Shown here piece by piece: positions 35,143-46,320 of a stretch of DNA of 64,000 nucleotides (positions within the stretch are counted from its first letter, which is position 1; each line of letters starts with the position of its first letter). Location: positions 705,000 through 768,999 of the forward strand of contig MU278353.1 in assembly GCA_022385755.1 (NCBI GenBank). Reading direction: 5' to 3'. The DNA is from Trametopsis cervina. Its lineage: Eukaryota; Basidiomycota; Agaricomycetes; Polyporales; Irpicaceae. Both the position numbers and the translations under genes were made by a program. The notes under the pieces are model-generated. The model was not told the origin of the DNA. It saw nothing but the letters and a program-made list of their open reading frames with translations, and made no database searches.

Positions 35143-35992
35143 GGTGGGATGTGCTAAGAGCAAAGTCGATGCGCAAAGCTAAATACCCCGTGCATGCGTG
35201 GGGCAGCGTATCTCGATTGACCGGTTCAAGAGATGTGGAAGTGATTGCAGCTCGCAGTGTGGGGTAAGACCCCCGCTGTGCGGCCAATCGTGGCTGATTG
35301 ACTGCCTCTCGTGATAGACAAGAACTGTATGTGCGGCCCGGGACGGTGGAACGAGTGACAAAGAGCAGGCGTTCGCGCGGTTTGGGTTGTGTGAACCTTC
35401 CTCAGCTGCCGTCAACGTCAGGGGAAGCCTGAGGGCGGTAATCGGCGAGTGACAGGACGTGCCATGTTGATAGCAGAACGGCAGAGCCGCGAACGGTGTT
35501 CTTGCGAAGGTTCAGGCTACAGGTGCGGCTGTGGTGCTTCTACCTATGCTTGTTGGATATTCGACAGTCAATTTGATGACTTCGTCCTTCCGCTGGACCT
35601 CCGAGTTCGGTCGGGTGCACGAACGTTTCGTACGGCGAGCCTACCCCTACAAGTCCGGCGATTTCGCTGCATGTGCGTTGATATCAATAAGTCCTATGAT
35701 ACCAGCATAAGTTCAACGCCTACCCGCCGAATCGAAACCGAAAACTTACGCCTGATGGAAAGAGCTCACATGAGCGCGAGAGTTGGAGAACTCAACAGAC
35801 GGACCGACAAGCCCTCCCTTGGGAAAAACGACACCTGCCCAAACCGGCCACGCATCACAACCAATGTCCGCCCTCGTGACCAGCGTGCCGTCAGCGGCAA
35901 TCACCAGATGACTTCACCTCCGTGCACTGACAGAAACCTTGTCTCACCTCACCAGATCTTTCACTACCAGACTCGAATCGACGTGCGCGACG

Positions 35993-37052
35993 ATGGCAGA
36001 GCAGCAGCAGCCCAATCTCTCGCGGTTCCTTGCGGTCAGCCCGCCGATGCCCTCTGCCTGTTTCCGTAGCCTGAGACTTGCACACTGATCCCAAGGCAAA
36101 CTACGAGACTGTCAAAAACCTACACCCAGGCGAAGGCAGGCGAAAGTGGCGGCTACGCGTTGCTCAGTGGTTCTTTGCGCTGTCCGACGCGGATAAGGCA
36201 GCGTATGCGCAGGTTCGTCATGTAATATTTATCTGTATCGCAGAAAGTGTGTCTCATCTTATCTAATCCCATTGCAGCTCCCGCCGGTTTCGGAAGACGA
36301 AGCAGACGAAGCACCGTACACGACGGACGACGACCCGTTGGACGCGATCTCCACAGATGCACCAGGACTCGGCGTCGTCCTGCGCACAGACTTCAGCGAC
36401 GAGTCTGCCTGGCAGACGTTCCTCGCCAAACTCAAGGACGCCGAATCCGAGTTCGCCGCCGAGGTCGACGCGCCGATGGACGCAGAAGGAGAAGAAATGG
36501 ACGAAGACGAGGAGGACGACGAGGAAGAGGCTGCGGGCTCCGCTCCCATCTTCTCCGTGGTCAACGAGGCGTCGGCGCACGCGCGGCTGGAGGGCATCTC
36601 GAATCTCGCCGCGCTGCGTCGGCTCAACGACGTCGACGTACGTCGGATCCCCGATCCGCCCTCGGGGACGAAGCGCATCAAGCCGCCGAACCGACTCGTC
36701 GACTTCCACGGCTGGCAGGAAGTGTACACTGGCAAGCGCGTGTGGGTGTACGACGCCAAGTCCAACCAGGACCTGTCCGTCAGGGTCGTCAGCCAGCAGA
36801 GCGCGGAGAGCGTGTACGGCACCGCGACGTGAGTCGTTTTTACTTCAGAGTTGAACAGGTGATCCATGGACTGACGTGGAATGTGGGGCTTTCAGGGCAG
36901 ACAGCTGGCGCGCCAGGGTGACCCACATCTGTGAGCTGCAGGTCAATCTCGCCTCGGGCGCGATGTCGATTGACTTTGGCGGGACGGACCGCTGGGACTA
37001 TCCGGAGCGAGTGCGCAACATGGCGGAGGCGGAGCAACAAAATGGCGCGTAG
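35993..37052 (+). CDS. Conserved hypothetical protein, acidic
   Basis: Four exons (35993-36034, 36096-36212, 36278 to about 36829, about 36897-37052). The first intron was chosen with donor GTCAGC at 36035, since it alone keeps phase into the next exon. The product reads MAEQQQPNLSRFLA, NYETVKNLHPGEGRRKWRLR, VAQWFFALSDADKAAYAQLP, then an acidic stretch (EEMDEDEEDDEEEAAG), FHGWQEVYTGKRVWVYDAKS, and FGGTDRWDYPERVRNMAEAE near the C-terminus. The compact conserved-looking blocks suggest a real basidiomycete family, but I do not recognise it and cannot name a function. Compositional acidity suggests a nuclear or protein-binding role at most. Confidence 0.7.
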
Positions 37053-37319
37053 AGGTTCTTGGTTACTGTGACAAGTCTAGCAAAGGGATGTAGTAACAGG
37101 TACATGAAAGCAGCTGCGACGACGGAGAAACACGAAAGTCTTAGTTGGATCGTACACAAGCGACAGGCTGAGATGGGGATGGGTTGTACAGACATGTGAT
37201 TACCTTGGCGGTGGAAGAGCGGGCGTACTATGTATGCAGTCAAATAAACACGGTATAGATAATCTTCCGAGACGTTTTTCGCGATTGTGTCGATGAGCCC
37301 GCTCGACGCCGGATGCAGG

Positions 37320-38503
37320 TCAGCGCGTCCGCATAGGGCTATCTTCGCGCATACGCATGGGGGAATCCTCTGGACCAGACGAAGAGGTCGTAGATCGCAT
37401 GTCAGACGTCCGGCGCGAGAGCATAGAGTGTGACGACGGCCCACCGTGTGTATGTGTACGCCCGTGTCCGTTCACGTTCGGAGGGCTTCTTCTCGAGCCC
37501 TGGCCCGACGAGCGGTGCTGGCTCGAATGCGAGTGGTGAGAGTGCGAGTGCATCACAGGGCTGCCTTCCTCCGCGTACAGCTCGTCTTCCTCCTCGTCCT
37601 CCTCGACGTCGAGGTCGCGGCTGTCGAAGTATCCCCACGCGTTCTCGACCTCGTTGTATACCGCGTACGAGTTGGAGCGGCCGCGGGACGGATGGCGCGC
37701 GGCGGACGGTGAGCCTGACGCAGACGTCGAACTCGATGCCGAGGCGGACGAGGAGGGCACCGCGTTCTGGCGCGGCGTCTCTGGAGGCGACATGCGAATG
37801 TGCGGGTAGTCGCGGCGCCCCGCCGACGGGGGATGCACGGGCGGCAGCGTTGGACTGAGGCTGCTCACGTGCGAGTGTCGGCTGGGGTGTAGGACCGATC
37901 GCGGCGGGCTAGGCTGCCGAGACTGTGGGTGCGTGCTATGCGACGAAGAGGAGGGCGGATAGGAAATGGACTGAGAGCTGGATGCTATCCCGGAGATGGC
38001 TTCGTGCATCGGCGGGAGCGTCGGCCGAACGGGCGGTAAGGGCTCGTGTATGGGCGGGGGGACGTGCGATGGCGGCTGGAGGTTCTGTGTCTGCATCTGA
38101 GCCTGCGCGATGGCGTGGGCCTGTTGTGTCTGCTCGTTAAAGGCGAGCTGCTGGAAGCGCGCGAGGCAGGAGGCGGCAGCGGTCAGCTGGTGCATGAGCT
38201 CGGACGACGATGCGACCTGCGATGGCGGCGGATGCGGTGCAGAGGTGTGTAAGTGGGCTGCAGGCAGACAAATGAAAGCAGATAACTGACGACTTCGGGG
38301 CTGGGGCCCATGGTCCCGGTCGCTGCTGCACGCATGCGCAGCGATTCAATCTCGCGCTTGAGCTTTGCATTCTCCTCTTCTGCACGGTTTACCCTTAGCT
38401 CGAGGTCCGCAACGTACTGAGCCTTGCGTGCGCGATAGTCGCGTTGTTGGAGGAGGGCGCGCGATGGAGGTATAGACATATCCTTCCTCCTTCCCCGGGT
38501 CAT
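37320..38503 (-). CDS. bZIP-type transcription factor with atypical basic region
   Basis: Two exons; the first encodes the bZIP part, the second a long disordered region. Basic region and zipper: SRALLQQRDYRARKAQYVAD and LELRVNRAEEENAKLKREIE, with leucine or hydrophobic heptads. In the classical N-x7-R basic signature an Asn contacts DNA; here its expected position holds a non-Asn residue, although the RARKAQY half resembles Yap-type proteins. The second exon is rich in Ser, Pro and His, with runs such as SSSASASSSTSASGS, a patch DLDVEEDEEEDELYAEEG and a SHSHHSHSS tract. Start taken at 38503 (MTRGRRKDM); an in-frame ATG at 38539 is possible. Regulon unknown. Confidence 0.8.
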
Positions 38504-40257
38504 CTCAGTCTGTGGTCGTGTATGGGTGTAGCGGGCCAAGACTGGGAGTGTGGGGAGATCTGTCGATCACGGCTTGTGCGGGGAAACTGGTGAGTAACTG
38601 GATGCGGCTGGTTGGGAGAGGCACGAGCAGAGGGCGCAAGGCGGTGGCAGGAGGGAGATGTGGACTGGCTGATATGGCGAGGAACAAGATGCGAGCTGTG
38701 TATTTTAGCGGTCGGCAGTTATTCAGTGCGCACGGTTGGGAGTGGGCGGGAGGTGCATGCCCGATGCGGGGTACGATCAGCGCTAAACTATATTGAGCGT
38801 CCCTTCAAATTCACAAGGTCTCTCCTCCCGCTGCCGTCCTCCCGTCTCACCCACCACGGACCCATGCCTCCCGCGCACGCTGCCTTGTCGGAGCGAGCTC
38901 GGTCTCGAGGTGTCCAGTGCAGCCGCACCAGCCTCTCTCGTACACCCATATCCACAGCGATTGCAGCGGTGGTGCCGAGCTGGATGGTAACGACGCTACC
39001 GACCCCACAGCAGTCCGTATATGCAGCTGACACAACCGCAGGACGGCGTCGTCGGCTTGGTCAGTCGTCTCGTATCTGGAACGTTCGTATACCCGTCCGC
39101 AGACACTGCATGCTCACTCCAATCAATATCAGAGCAACCCTCCTCGTTCGCTTACGTTAAAACCGTCGGCCAGATGCACCTCGTCCGTTTCTGGACCCTC
39201 CTCAATATCCGTAGCGCAGGAAAAAGGATCGTGCTATCGGCATCCTCTCTCGTCTCCACACCGTTCATTTCGTGTTCACACACTCGCCAACTTATGCGTC
39301 TGCACCCCATCTATGCTGCCACGCCGCATACATCCGGCTTGCCCGCCGTTCAATGCATTCTCCGCTGCTGCTGACAACTTGCCATGCTGGCAGCCTGCCT
39401 CGGGTGCGATATCTCCCATACGACATTCCCGACGCGGAAGGCGGTCTGCGCCAGCCCTGTACGACTTCATTCCGTCATATCTCCCGTTGGCTCCTTCGCA
39501 ATCGTCGTAATCTCCATCCATTGTCTCCCTCTGCGAGCATACATCGATATCGGTGCGTCTTTTGTATGTTGTTTGACTTGCTCCTGGCTCGACGATGGAG
39601 AGTAACTGACATGCGGTAGACGCGTGACGTCACGCGTCGTGCTTCGAGTTCTTACAGCGTGTGATATGCAGGGGCCCGCAAGTCCAAATTCGTGACGCCG
39701 CCTCGCGGATGATAGGCTTTACTCATCCTGCTAACAAGGTTTTGCTCGCAGATGGGGAGTTTATAGAGATCAAGCAAGGCGTGTTCCGCATGTCATACTC
39801 ATCCTGCTGCATCAAGCTTCGTGCACGGCTCCAACTGCGGTATTTGGGTGAGTCCCGAGCACAGACTTGTGTTTCCATTCAGTCTGAAGTTAGCATATTT
39901 TCCAAGAAAACAAGGGTCAGAACTAACATCCTCCGTTGTTATTAGGTGACAAATAAATAGGCCAGCCTCCACGCCAACCTTTCAAGCGGGGGGCAAAGCT
40001 GCCAGCGCTCGTCAGATCAATCTCCCCATGACGAAATTGAATATCGAACTTGGGAGGGCCACAGAAAGGGATCTCCGACGATGGTTGTACAACTCAGGCC
40101 GTCCGTGTTCTGAAAACGATCGCCCTGTTTTGTACAACCACCGTTCTCGATCGCGCTGGAAAACACTGAGGCGAACAAGCGTGAATGAACTGCACATCCC
40201 CGTTTTCTCTCACTTTGTCTTCAGCCACCGCCGCCGTCTAGCTCTGCGAGTCTCATC
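38504..40257. other. Intergenic region of 1.75 kb with one doubtful gene
   Basis: Mostly non-coding by eye. On the plus strand a pyrimidine-rich leader precedes an ATG at 38863 and an open frame continues to about 39160, starting MPPAHAALSERARSR, but no domain or convincing exon chain follows. The segment 40070-40152 is a palindrome, listed separately. Confidence 0.4.
40070..40152. repeat. 83-nt imperfect palindrome
   Basis: The left arm 40070-40098 and the reverse complement of 40124-40152 agree at roughly 22 of 29 positions, with a perfect 11-nt core TGGTTGTACAA. The inner 25 nt are also partly self-complementary, so the whole stretch reads almost the same on both strands. As a result both strands translate to similar peptides (RWLYNSGRP and RWLYKTGRS). 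It could form a long hairpin. Confidence 0.75.
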
Positions 40258-40626
40258 ATGATGCTCACACCTATGATGGCCAGTTTGCCGCCAGTGCGTT
40301 TATATCATTTCTCTCCTCTCTGTAGTTGATCCTGACATTTATTCAAGCTCTTACCACGTTGGTTCTCTTATTCCTCACAGGTTATTTGCCGCTATATATG
40401 CAAGAAACTCACCGAATTAGTCCTGCGGGCCATCAGTCTCAGCTGCTGGGCCACGGTCGGGATGGCGTGCTCTAACTTCCATCGGTCAGACCACAATCAC
40501 AGCGATACGGAAGATATTGATTTCCAGGTTGAAGTCGAAGATCTCAAAGCTCATCGGTTACAGCGCAACTTACTTTATTCCTTACTATCTCTAGCCAAGG
40601 CAGAAGGCCGTTCGCCCGAGCTTTAG
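40258..40626 (+). CDS. Small unknown protein, two exons
   Basis: Exon 1 (40258-40293) encodes MMLTPMMASLPP and exon 2 (40381-40626) continues in phase for 81 more residues, total 93. The intron has a GTGCGT donor and CTCACAG acceptor, and a pyrimidine-rich leader precedes the start. The second exon has a Cys-containing helical segment (VICRYICKKLTELVLRAISL, then CWATVGMAC), an acidic turn (NHSDTEDIDFQVEVEDLKAH) and a basic helix (RLQRNLLYSLLSLAKAEGR). I do not recognise the sequence. Evidence is an open frame plus good splice sites only, so this may be a chance frame. Confidence 0.4.
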
Positions 40627-41043
40627 CAAGTTCGTGTCCCACTTCCGAAGAAGTTGAGAATGTCGAGCAAGCCCGCCGCCTGTCGAATGACTGCGATCAT
40701 AAGATGGAGAAGACATTATAGAAGAGGACGTTGCCGTTGGATGTCTACACTCGTAGTAATACGCCGGTGATCAGACCCCATTTCTGCCTCTGCCGCTGTT
40801 CGGACAGTGTCTGTTTACTCGCCTTCCTCGGCGATACGAAATGTTGACAAATACGGGACAACTTTCCCGCTAAGCTGCGCTGTGCCGGACATACGTATTC
40901 TCGGGGCCGTCTGCGATATTCCTGATCAGAACGTGCTGGATCAGAAGAGACGTCAAGTCTTCAAACAAAACAAAACGTAGGAGCTTCTCCTGGGTCTGGT
41001 ACGTGGCATCCATGGGATTTTTCTTCACACAATTGCGGATTCA

Positions 41044-41786
41044 TCATCTTGCGCAGAACAGGCATCTGAACATGAAGTTGTTCTCTAAACAGACAACAAA
41101 ATATTTGGACGCCGGATGTTCTTACCTTCATTCCCATCGTCAAGGGCCCTGAAGAACCACGCGGACGACTCGAGGCCTCTTGTTGGCATCCAGAAATCAT
41201 GAGCGTTAGCGATCCGAATAACAACTTTGGGCTCTTCTCGGTTATCACCCATAACATTGACATCACCAGTTTCGCCTTCAAGTTCCCTCACGTCTTTGCC
41301 AATCACCCTTCCGCCCGACACTTGATATCGCTCGCACGAGGCTCAATTACAGAGGATCGACCATACTGTGCACTTCAATGAATTCACCAGCACTGTTGAA
41401 TCTCCCATTGTGCTCCGCGAGGCCCCAAATCCGATGACCATGAACAGTAGAGATCAGGGGGAAATGCATCAGAGGGAGGAAATTGGGTCCGTCCTCTTAT
41501 CGCACATTCTCTGACCATAAGTTGTATAGATTATGGAGCATCCGCGAATTTGAGGGTCAAGTGTACAACTTGCCGCTTCGGCGTTGCACTGCTCGTAACG
41601 GCAGCCGTGCATCACAGTGACGGATAGGATAGAAGTAGGTGTCGTACTTCCTTCGTTTTGCGCTGACAGGATCCACAGAGAACTAAGTACGGAATCGTCA
41701 GCAGAACATACGAGTGCCCCTGAAAACGGAGAAAAGACCCCCGGGGCAGATGTATCCGGCCTATCCAGGTCCATAGGTTCGCTCAA
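41044..41786 (-). CDS. Possible hypothetical gene, structure uncertain
   Basis: A start MSEPMDLDRPDTSAPGVFSP at 41786 is typical of mushroom hypothetical proteins. About 400 bp further a 50-codon segment reads NREEPKVVIRIANAHDFWMP and SSAWFFRALDDGNE, then a good GTAAGA donor, and a last exon NNFMFRCLFCAR with a stop at 41044. The exons between these could not be joined in phase with confidence, so this may be a decayed gene or two unrelated pieces. No domain recognised. Confidence 0.3.
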
Positions 41787-41884
41787 GACGATTCATTTCC
41801 ATTGTATATTAGTCCGTTTCCTATGTGCGCTGACTTCCACGCGACCATAATTATAGCCATTGCGCCTCCCATGTCCTCCAATAG

Positions 41885-43803
41885 CTATACCAAGTTATTA
41901 GCACCCTCGTTTGTGACAATCCCGCTACTATCGGACGGGAACTCAACAGATCCAATATTTGTGAGAGCTACAGAATTTCGTTCACATCGTTGACGAACAG
42001 CAAATTGCCTTGAAACCGTATACACCTGAGCATCGCCGGTTATTGTCCCACCGTCTTTGTGCGATGCAGCCTCGCGGATATGGAGAATCACGCGGCAACA
42101 CAGGTTCGTATGCATCACCCGTAGAAATCTTGAAACACTATCATCAGCATAAGGACTACCAATGGTGTCGTACACGGCGACGTACTTAGTCAGCAAAAAA
42201 GCATCCAGTTTCTACATGTGTTACAGACGCGTAAGTGTTGGTAATATATTGAGGCAATGATTCCACTCACGACACCAACAATGGGTGCCAGGACATTAGC
42301 TATCGAAAGCGCTATCGTTCGTGCAGCTCAGAAACGTGCAGCGCGAGGCATAATAGCGAGACGCACAGGCTAAGCAGATGAAGAACAAGATCCCTGGCGT
42401 TCATGTTCAATCGTACCTCACCATTTCGTGTGGACATCGGCGAAGCTTACCATCCCTGTACAAAGTATACATCAAAGGGAACCGTGTCGTGCCCATGCCC
42501 ACATATGAGGGATTCCGATGAGCTAGAACAGAATAACCGCGATTAGTTATTGATGAGTACCATGGTGTGGGCGGCCTACTGCTGACTGCTTTGACAAGGG
42601 TCAAAGTTACTATAACTGGTCTGCGTTAGCCCCGATATTCAAAGGTAGGCAGGCAGCTAAGACACTCACAGACCTCGAGGACAGCCAAAATTATAAAGCA
42701 ACCGGCAATAAGGTCATTCGACTTCGTAAGGTTGCATCCAGGTAATCTGGGCAGCGGCCGAGGAGCATCTACACCATACCATGAGTCATGAGATGTTAAT
42801 TGTAGGGCACTCAACGGTGTGTATAGCCCTCACAGACTAGCGAAGTAGCGGCGACTAGGTATAATGCCAGTGGAATGAGACCCTGAGAAGGTTGTGAGCA
42901 TCGCAGATGCCTCTTGTAAACGTAGCATGACTTACAGCCCATAGGCCACCAAGGGCCCACTTGACCATTTTGGAATCACGCCAAAGCGCAAAGGTTCTCC
43001 ATATCAGGATGACTGAAATTGTCAGTGACAATACCTGTCTGTGCTTTCAAGATAGCGACATACGTTCACTTGTATAGATGCCACCTCCGACTAGAACTAC
43101 AACACAACCAACAATGGTCCAGGTTGGAACGGAGCACAAGCAGGTACACAACAGGGCACTCACATGAGTTGGCAATATGGTTCATTTTGCACCACTGGAG
43201 ATATGTTGTTTGTAAGTGTCAGTCATATTTGTTACGAAATGACGTACTTCGCTATCTTGATTAGGGAGGAATGCCCCTGCGGTTAGAGCTATCAGCAAAA
43301 AAATCATTGTGATGATAGAGAACCTACGAAAACCCTATTTGCACAGTTTCATACTCACACAATAAAGAGAGGACTATATCAACAATAGGGCTGTATCGTG
43401 TCCAGAGATATAAAATTTTCGGGAAGGTCCACCGAGAGTTCCAAATATATGTCACCTAGTAGATAACGCGGATGTCAATTGAAAGTCACAGGCTACAGCA
43501 ATACATCCTTGCCTCATCTGAGAAAAGCAGTAACCAGTCAAGGACCTGGTGAGTGCATTTGAGTGTTCTCGTAGTCTGCTATGAAGGTAGAGCAACGTAC
43601 AAATAGCGTGACGCTGATTACTGACATATCGAGTTCAGCATGACATGCATGAAGGATAGTAGCCTAAATAGCATACCATTCATATACTTCCATCGGTGGA
43701 TAATGTGTTATCAATCTGGAATATGATATAGAGGTATGCCAACGGGACTCACATTTATATTCAGGCTCTGCCTGACTAGTGCTAAGATGCCTGCATCTGC
43801 CAT
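41885..43803 (-). CDS. DUF6533-type multi-helix membrane protein, copy A
   Basis: Many very short exons. The start reads MADAGILALVRQSLNIN. The DUF6533 core is seen in exon pieces: VLDWLLLFSDE, then VTYIWNSRWTFPKILYLWTR and YSPIVDI. Later exons give SNDLIAGCFIILAVLEV, VTLTLVKAVSS, LYRDGKL, and the C-terminal SRFLRVMHTNLCCRVILHIR with EAASHKD. Members are predicted seven-helix membrane proteins, abundant in Agaricomycetes and of unknown function, sometimes likened to receptors. Exons are small and not all edges were resolved, so an internal lesion cannot be excluded. A paralogue lies immediately upstream in the same orientation. Confidence 0.7.
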
Positions 43804-44430
43804 GTGTGAGGATACCGTGAAAAAAGGAGCCAGGGGCTTGCAGGCAACAGACTTATCATAATATAGGATCCTTCATGGGCGCATGGATATCACCATCTGA
43901 TGTATTAACAATGGGGTAAAGATCGCTAGCTGGCAAAGAAGCCTGCGTCTGTTGATAGTTACCGACTGCTTTGCCACAGTGCAGATCGCTGGAAGGGGTT
44001 TCCTACGCATTCAGTATAGTCGAGCATTTGAAGGTCCTACCATAACTGTTGTAAACATTGAGGTGGTGGCCGTTACCATGATGCGCATCTTTTCGAACAC
44101 AACATCCAAGCAACCCCAATCATTGTGGAGGTCAGTGAACGATGATATGGCAAGCGATGAACCCCTCTGTTGGTGCCTGGCTTGACCTATGTGAATATCC
44201 GAGCAGGGCAACTGGTCAAAGTTCCGGTCGCTGAGAAAAATATAGAATGTATGTGTAAGATGTGAGATGAATATCAGAGCGATGTGTACATGGACACGGA
44301 AGCCAGTTCACCAAAGGCTTGGAGACTATCTCAGATTGTGATCATGAGGTGTCCGAACTGGAGTGCGCAAAATCCCTTTGAATAATTCAGATGACCTCAA
44401 CCGCATGGGATCTGCAATATGAGGATCACG

Positions 44431-46320
44431 CTATACTACATGGAAAACCTCACGGGGTGCACTACTGCTGGGGCTCGACGGTGCCTCCACAGGCGAGAGT
44501 CCTTCAATGTACTCGTCAGAGCTCGTGATTATTTCGTCGCTCGCAGCCGCTCGTCGAGAGCGATTCGAAGCAAATCGGAGAGTAGTTTGAGGTGCCCGCG
44601 TGCCGCCGATCATCGTCTCCTTGTCTTCTGATGCAGCTTCACGGATGTGGAGGATAACTCGACAGGAGAGGTTTGCATGCATTACCCGCAGGAATCTAGA
44701 GGTTTCGTTGAGCATACAAACGGCGGCCACTCCCGGGTTAAATAACATACGTGGGAAGAAGAAGGGCATCGACTTTCTGCACACAGGGTGAACTGCGAGT
44801 AAAACAGTCGGTTCATAGCACTCACAGGTCCCAAGAGAGGAGCGAGGACGTTAGCTACGGAGAGTGCTGTTGCCTTCAACCATCAGAAATGTATATTATT
44901 CATGGATGCGACAATAACACGCACAGGCAAGACACATGAAGAACAGTAACCCTGTATTCCGATGTACATATATCAGCATGAACCTATGTGTAGATAAGAT
45001 ATGGCTTACCGTCTCTATACAGCGTATATGTAAGAGGCAAACGCATCGGGTTGTTTGTGAACGTGCGCTGTGCTATGTCGAAGTACAACAACCGTCAGTG
45101 CCGATGTTTCCATGGTATGTGGTTGGCTTACTCTCAATCGCTTTAACAAGCGTTAGGATCACTATTACTGATGCATGGGGAGGCTCAGCTATTGGGAGGA
45201 AAAGTAGGAGGAAGATGGAACACACACCTATCTCAACAATGGCCAGAATGGCGAAACATCCCGCGATTATTGAGCTCGCTTTCACTAGGTGGCATCCCGG
45301 AAGACCGACCAGCGGTTGAGGGGCATCTTCCGAAACTGCTGTGAGTACGCAGTGCCCATATATATAAGACTACTGATATCATACTCACACACAGTGGACG
45401 AGATGAAAACTGCGATGAGGTACAATCCGATCGGAGCCATCCCCTAAAAATCCCGTCAGTCTCATGCGGCATCATGTAACAAGAGCATGACCTACAAGCC
45501 ATAGAATAGCGAGAAGAAATTTAACCCATCCGGAGTCCTGCCAAAGAGCGAATGTCCTCCATATTAGGACCCCTATCGCAAAGGTAGTATATGAGATGCT
45601 GTAGAACTCGCGCATTACGGAAATGACGTACATTCACTGGCGTAAACGCCTACACCGAGCAAGACTGCGAAACGTTAACATCGACATCACGTAGGAGGAT
45701 TCTCGGTCCAACGATACGCACAGGAGTTAATATCATTATTCAGCTTGCAAGCCTATGGATTAATCATGTTAATAGCGATCCTGTATATGCTGTGAGACAT
45801 TGACGTGCCTCAGTACTCTTGAAGTGAGTAAAATGTGCTGAGACATTACTTGTAAGCGGGTATGAAAAGGGGGTCCACAGGAGCTTTAACTCACATAGAA
45901 GCCCCAGCGTTGTGTCTGCAATGGTTGGATATCGGGCCCATAGGTAGAGCAATTTTGGGAAGGACCATTGAGACCTCCAAATATATTCTACCTACCAGGA
46001 GATCAATAACTATCGAGACGGCGAAAAACTCGTCAGAGCTGGTACCTACCTCATGAGGGAGCATAAGCAGCCAATCGAAAGCCTGAAGGCCCTATAGTAA
46101 ATTCCACCGACACATCCGTAGGAAGAGTGACATACGAAGAGTGTGGCGCTGACGACTGAGACAAATTGAATCAGGCCCAGTTAAACACGCACATACAGAC
46201 ATTCTTACCCTGTACATACTGGTGGATGTTCTGTTAACTTCCGCATAGCAACGAAGAAGGAAGACGTACATTTTGGCTCACTTGTTGCGTGACGATATCG
46301 GCAATATTGGCATCCGTCAT
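44431..46320 (-). CDS. DUF6533-type multi-helix membrane protein, copy B
   Basis: Paralogue of copy A. The first exons join in phase to MTDANIADIVTQQVSQN, NIHQYVQVVSATLF, GLQAFDWLLMLPHE, VEYIWRSQWSFPKLLYLWAR and YPTIADTTLGLL, which is the full DUF6533 signature. Later pieces give DSGWVKFLLAILWLGMAPIG, LPGCHLVKASSIIAGCFAIL, VIVILTLVKAIES and the C-terminal SRFLRVMHANLSCRVILHIR with EAASEDKE, followed by a Ser-rich tail. Introns are 45-70 nt and frequent. Copies A and B share exon layout and start sequence, so they arose by tandem duplication; the tails differ more than the helices do. Confidence 0.75.

Noticed and set aside
35449..36069. 206-codon plus-strand open frame
   Set aside because: It overlaps the leader and first exon of the acidic protein in another frame and has no domain; read as chance.
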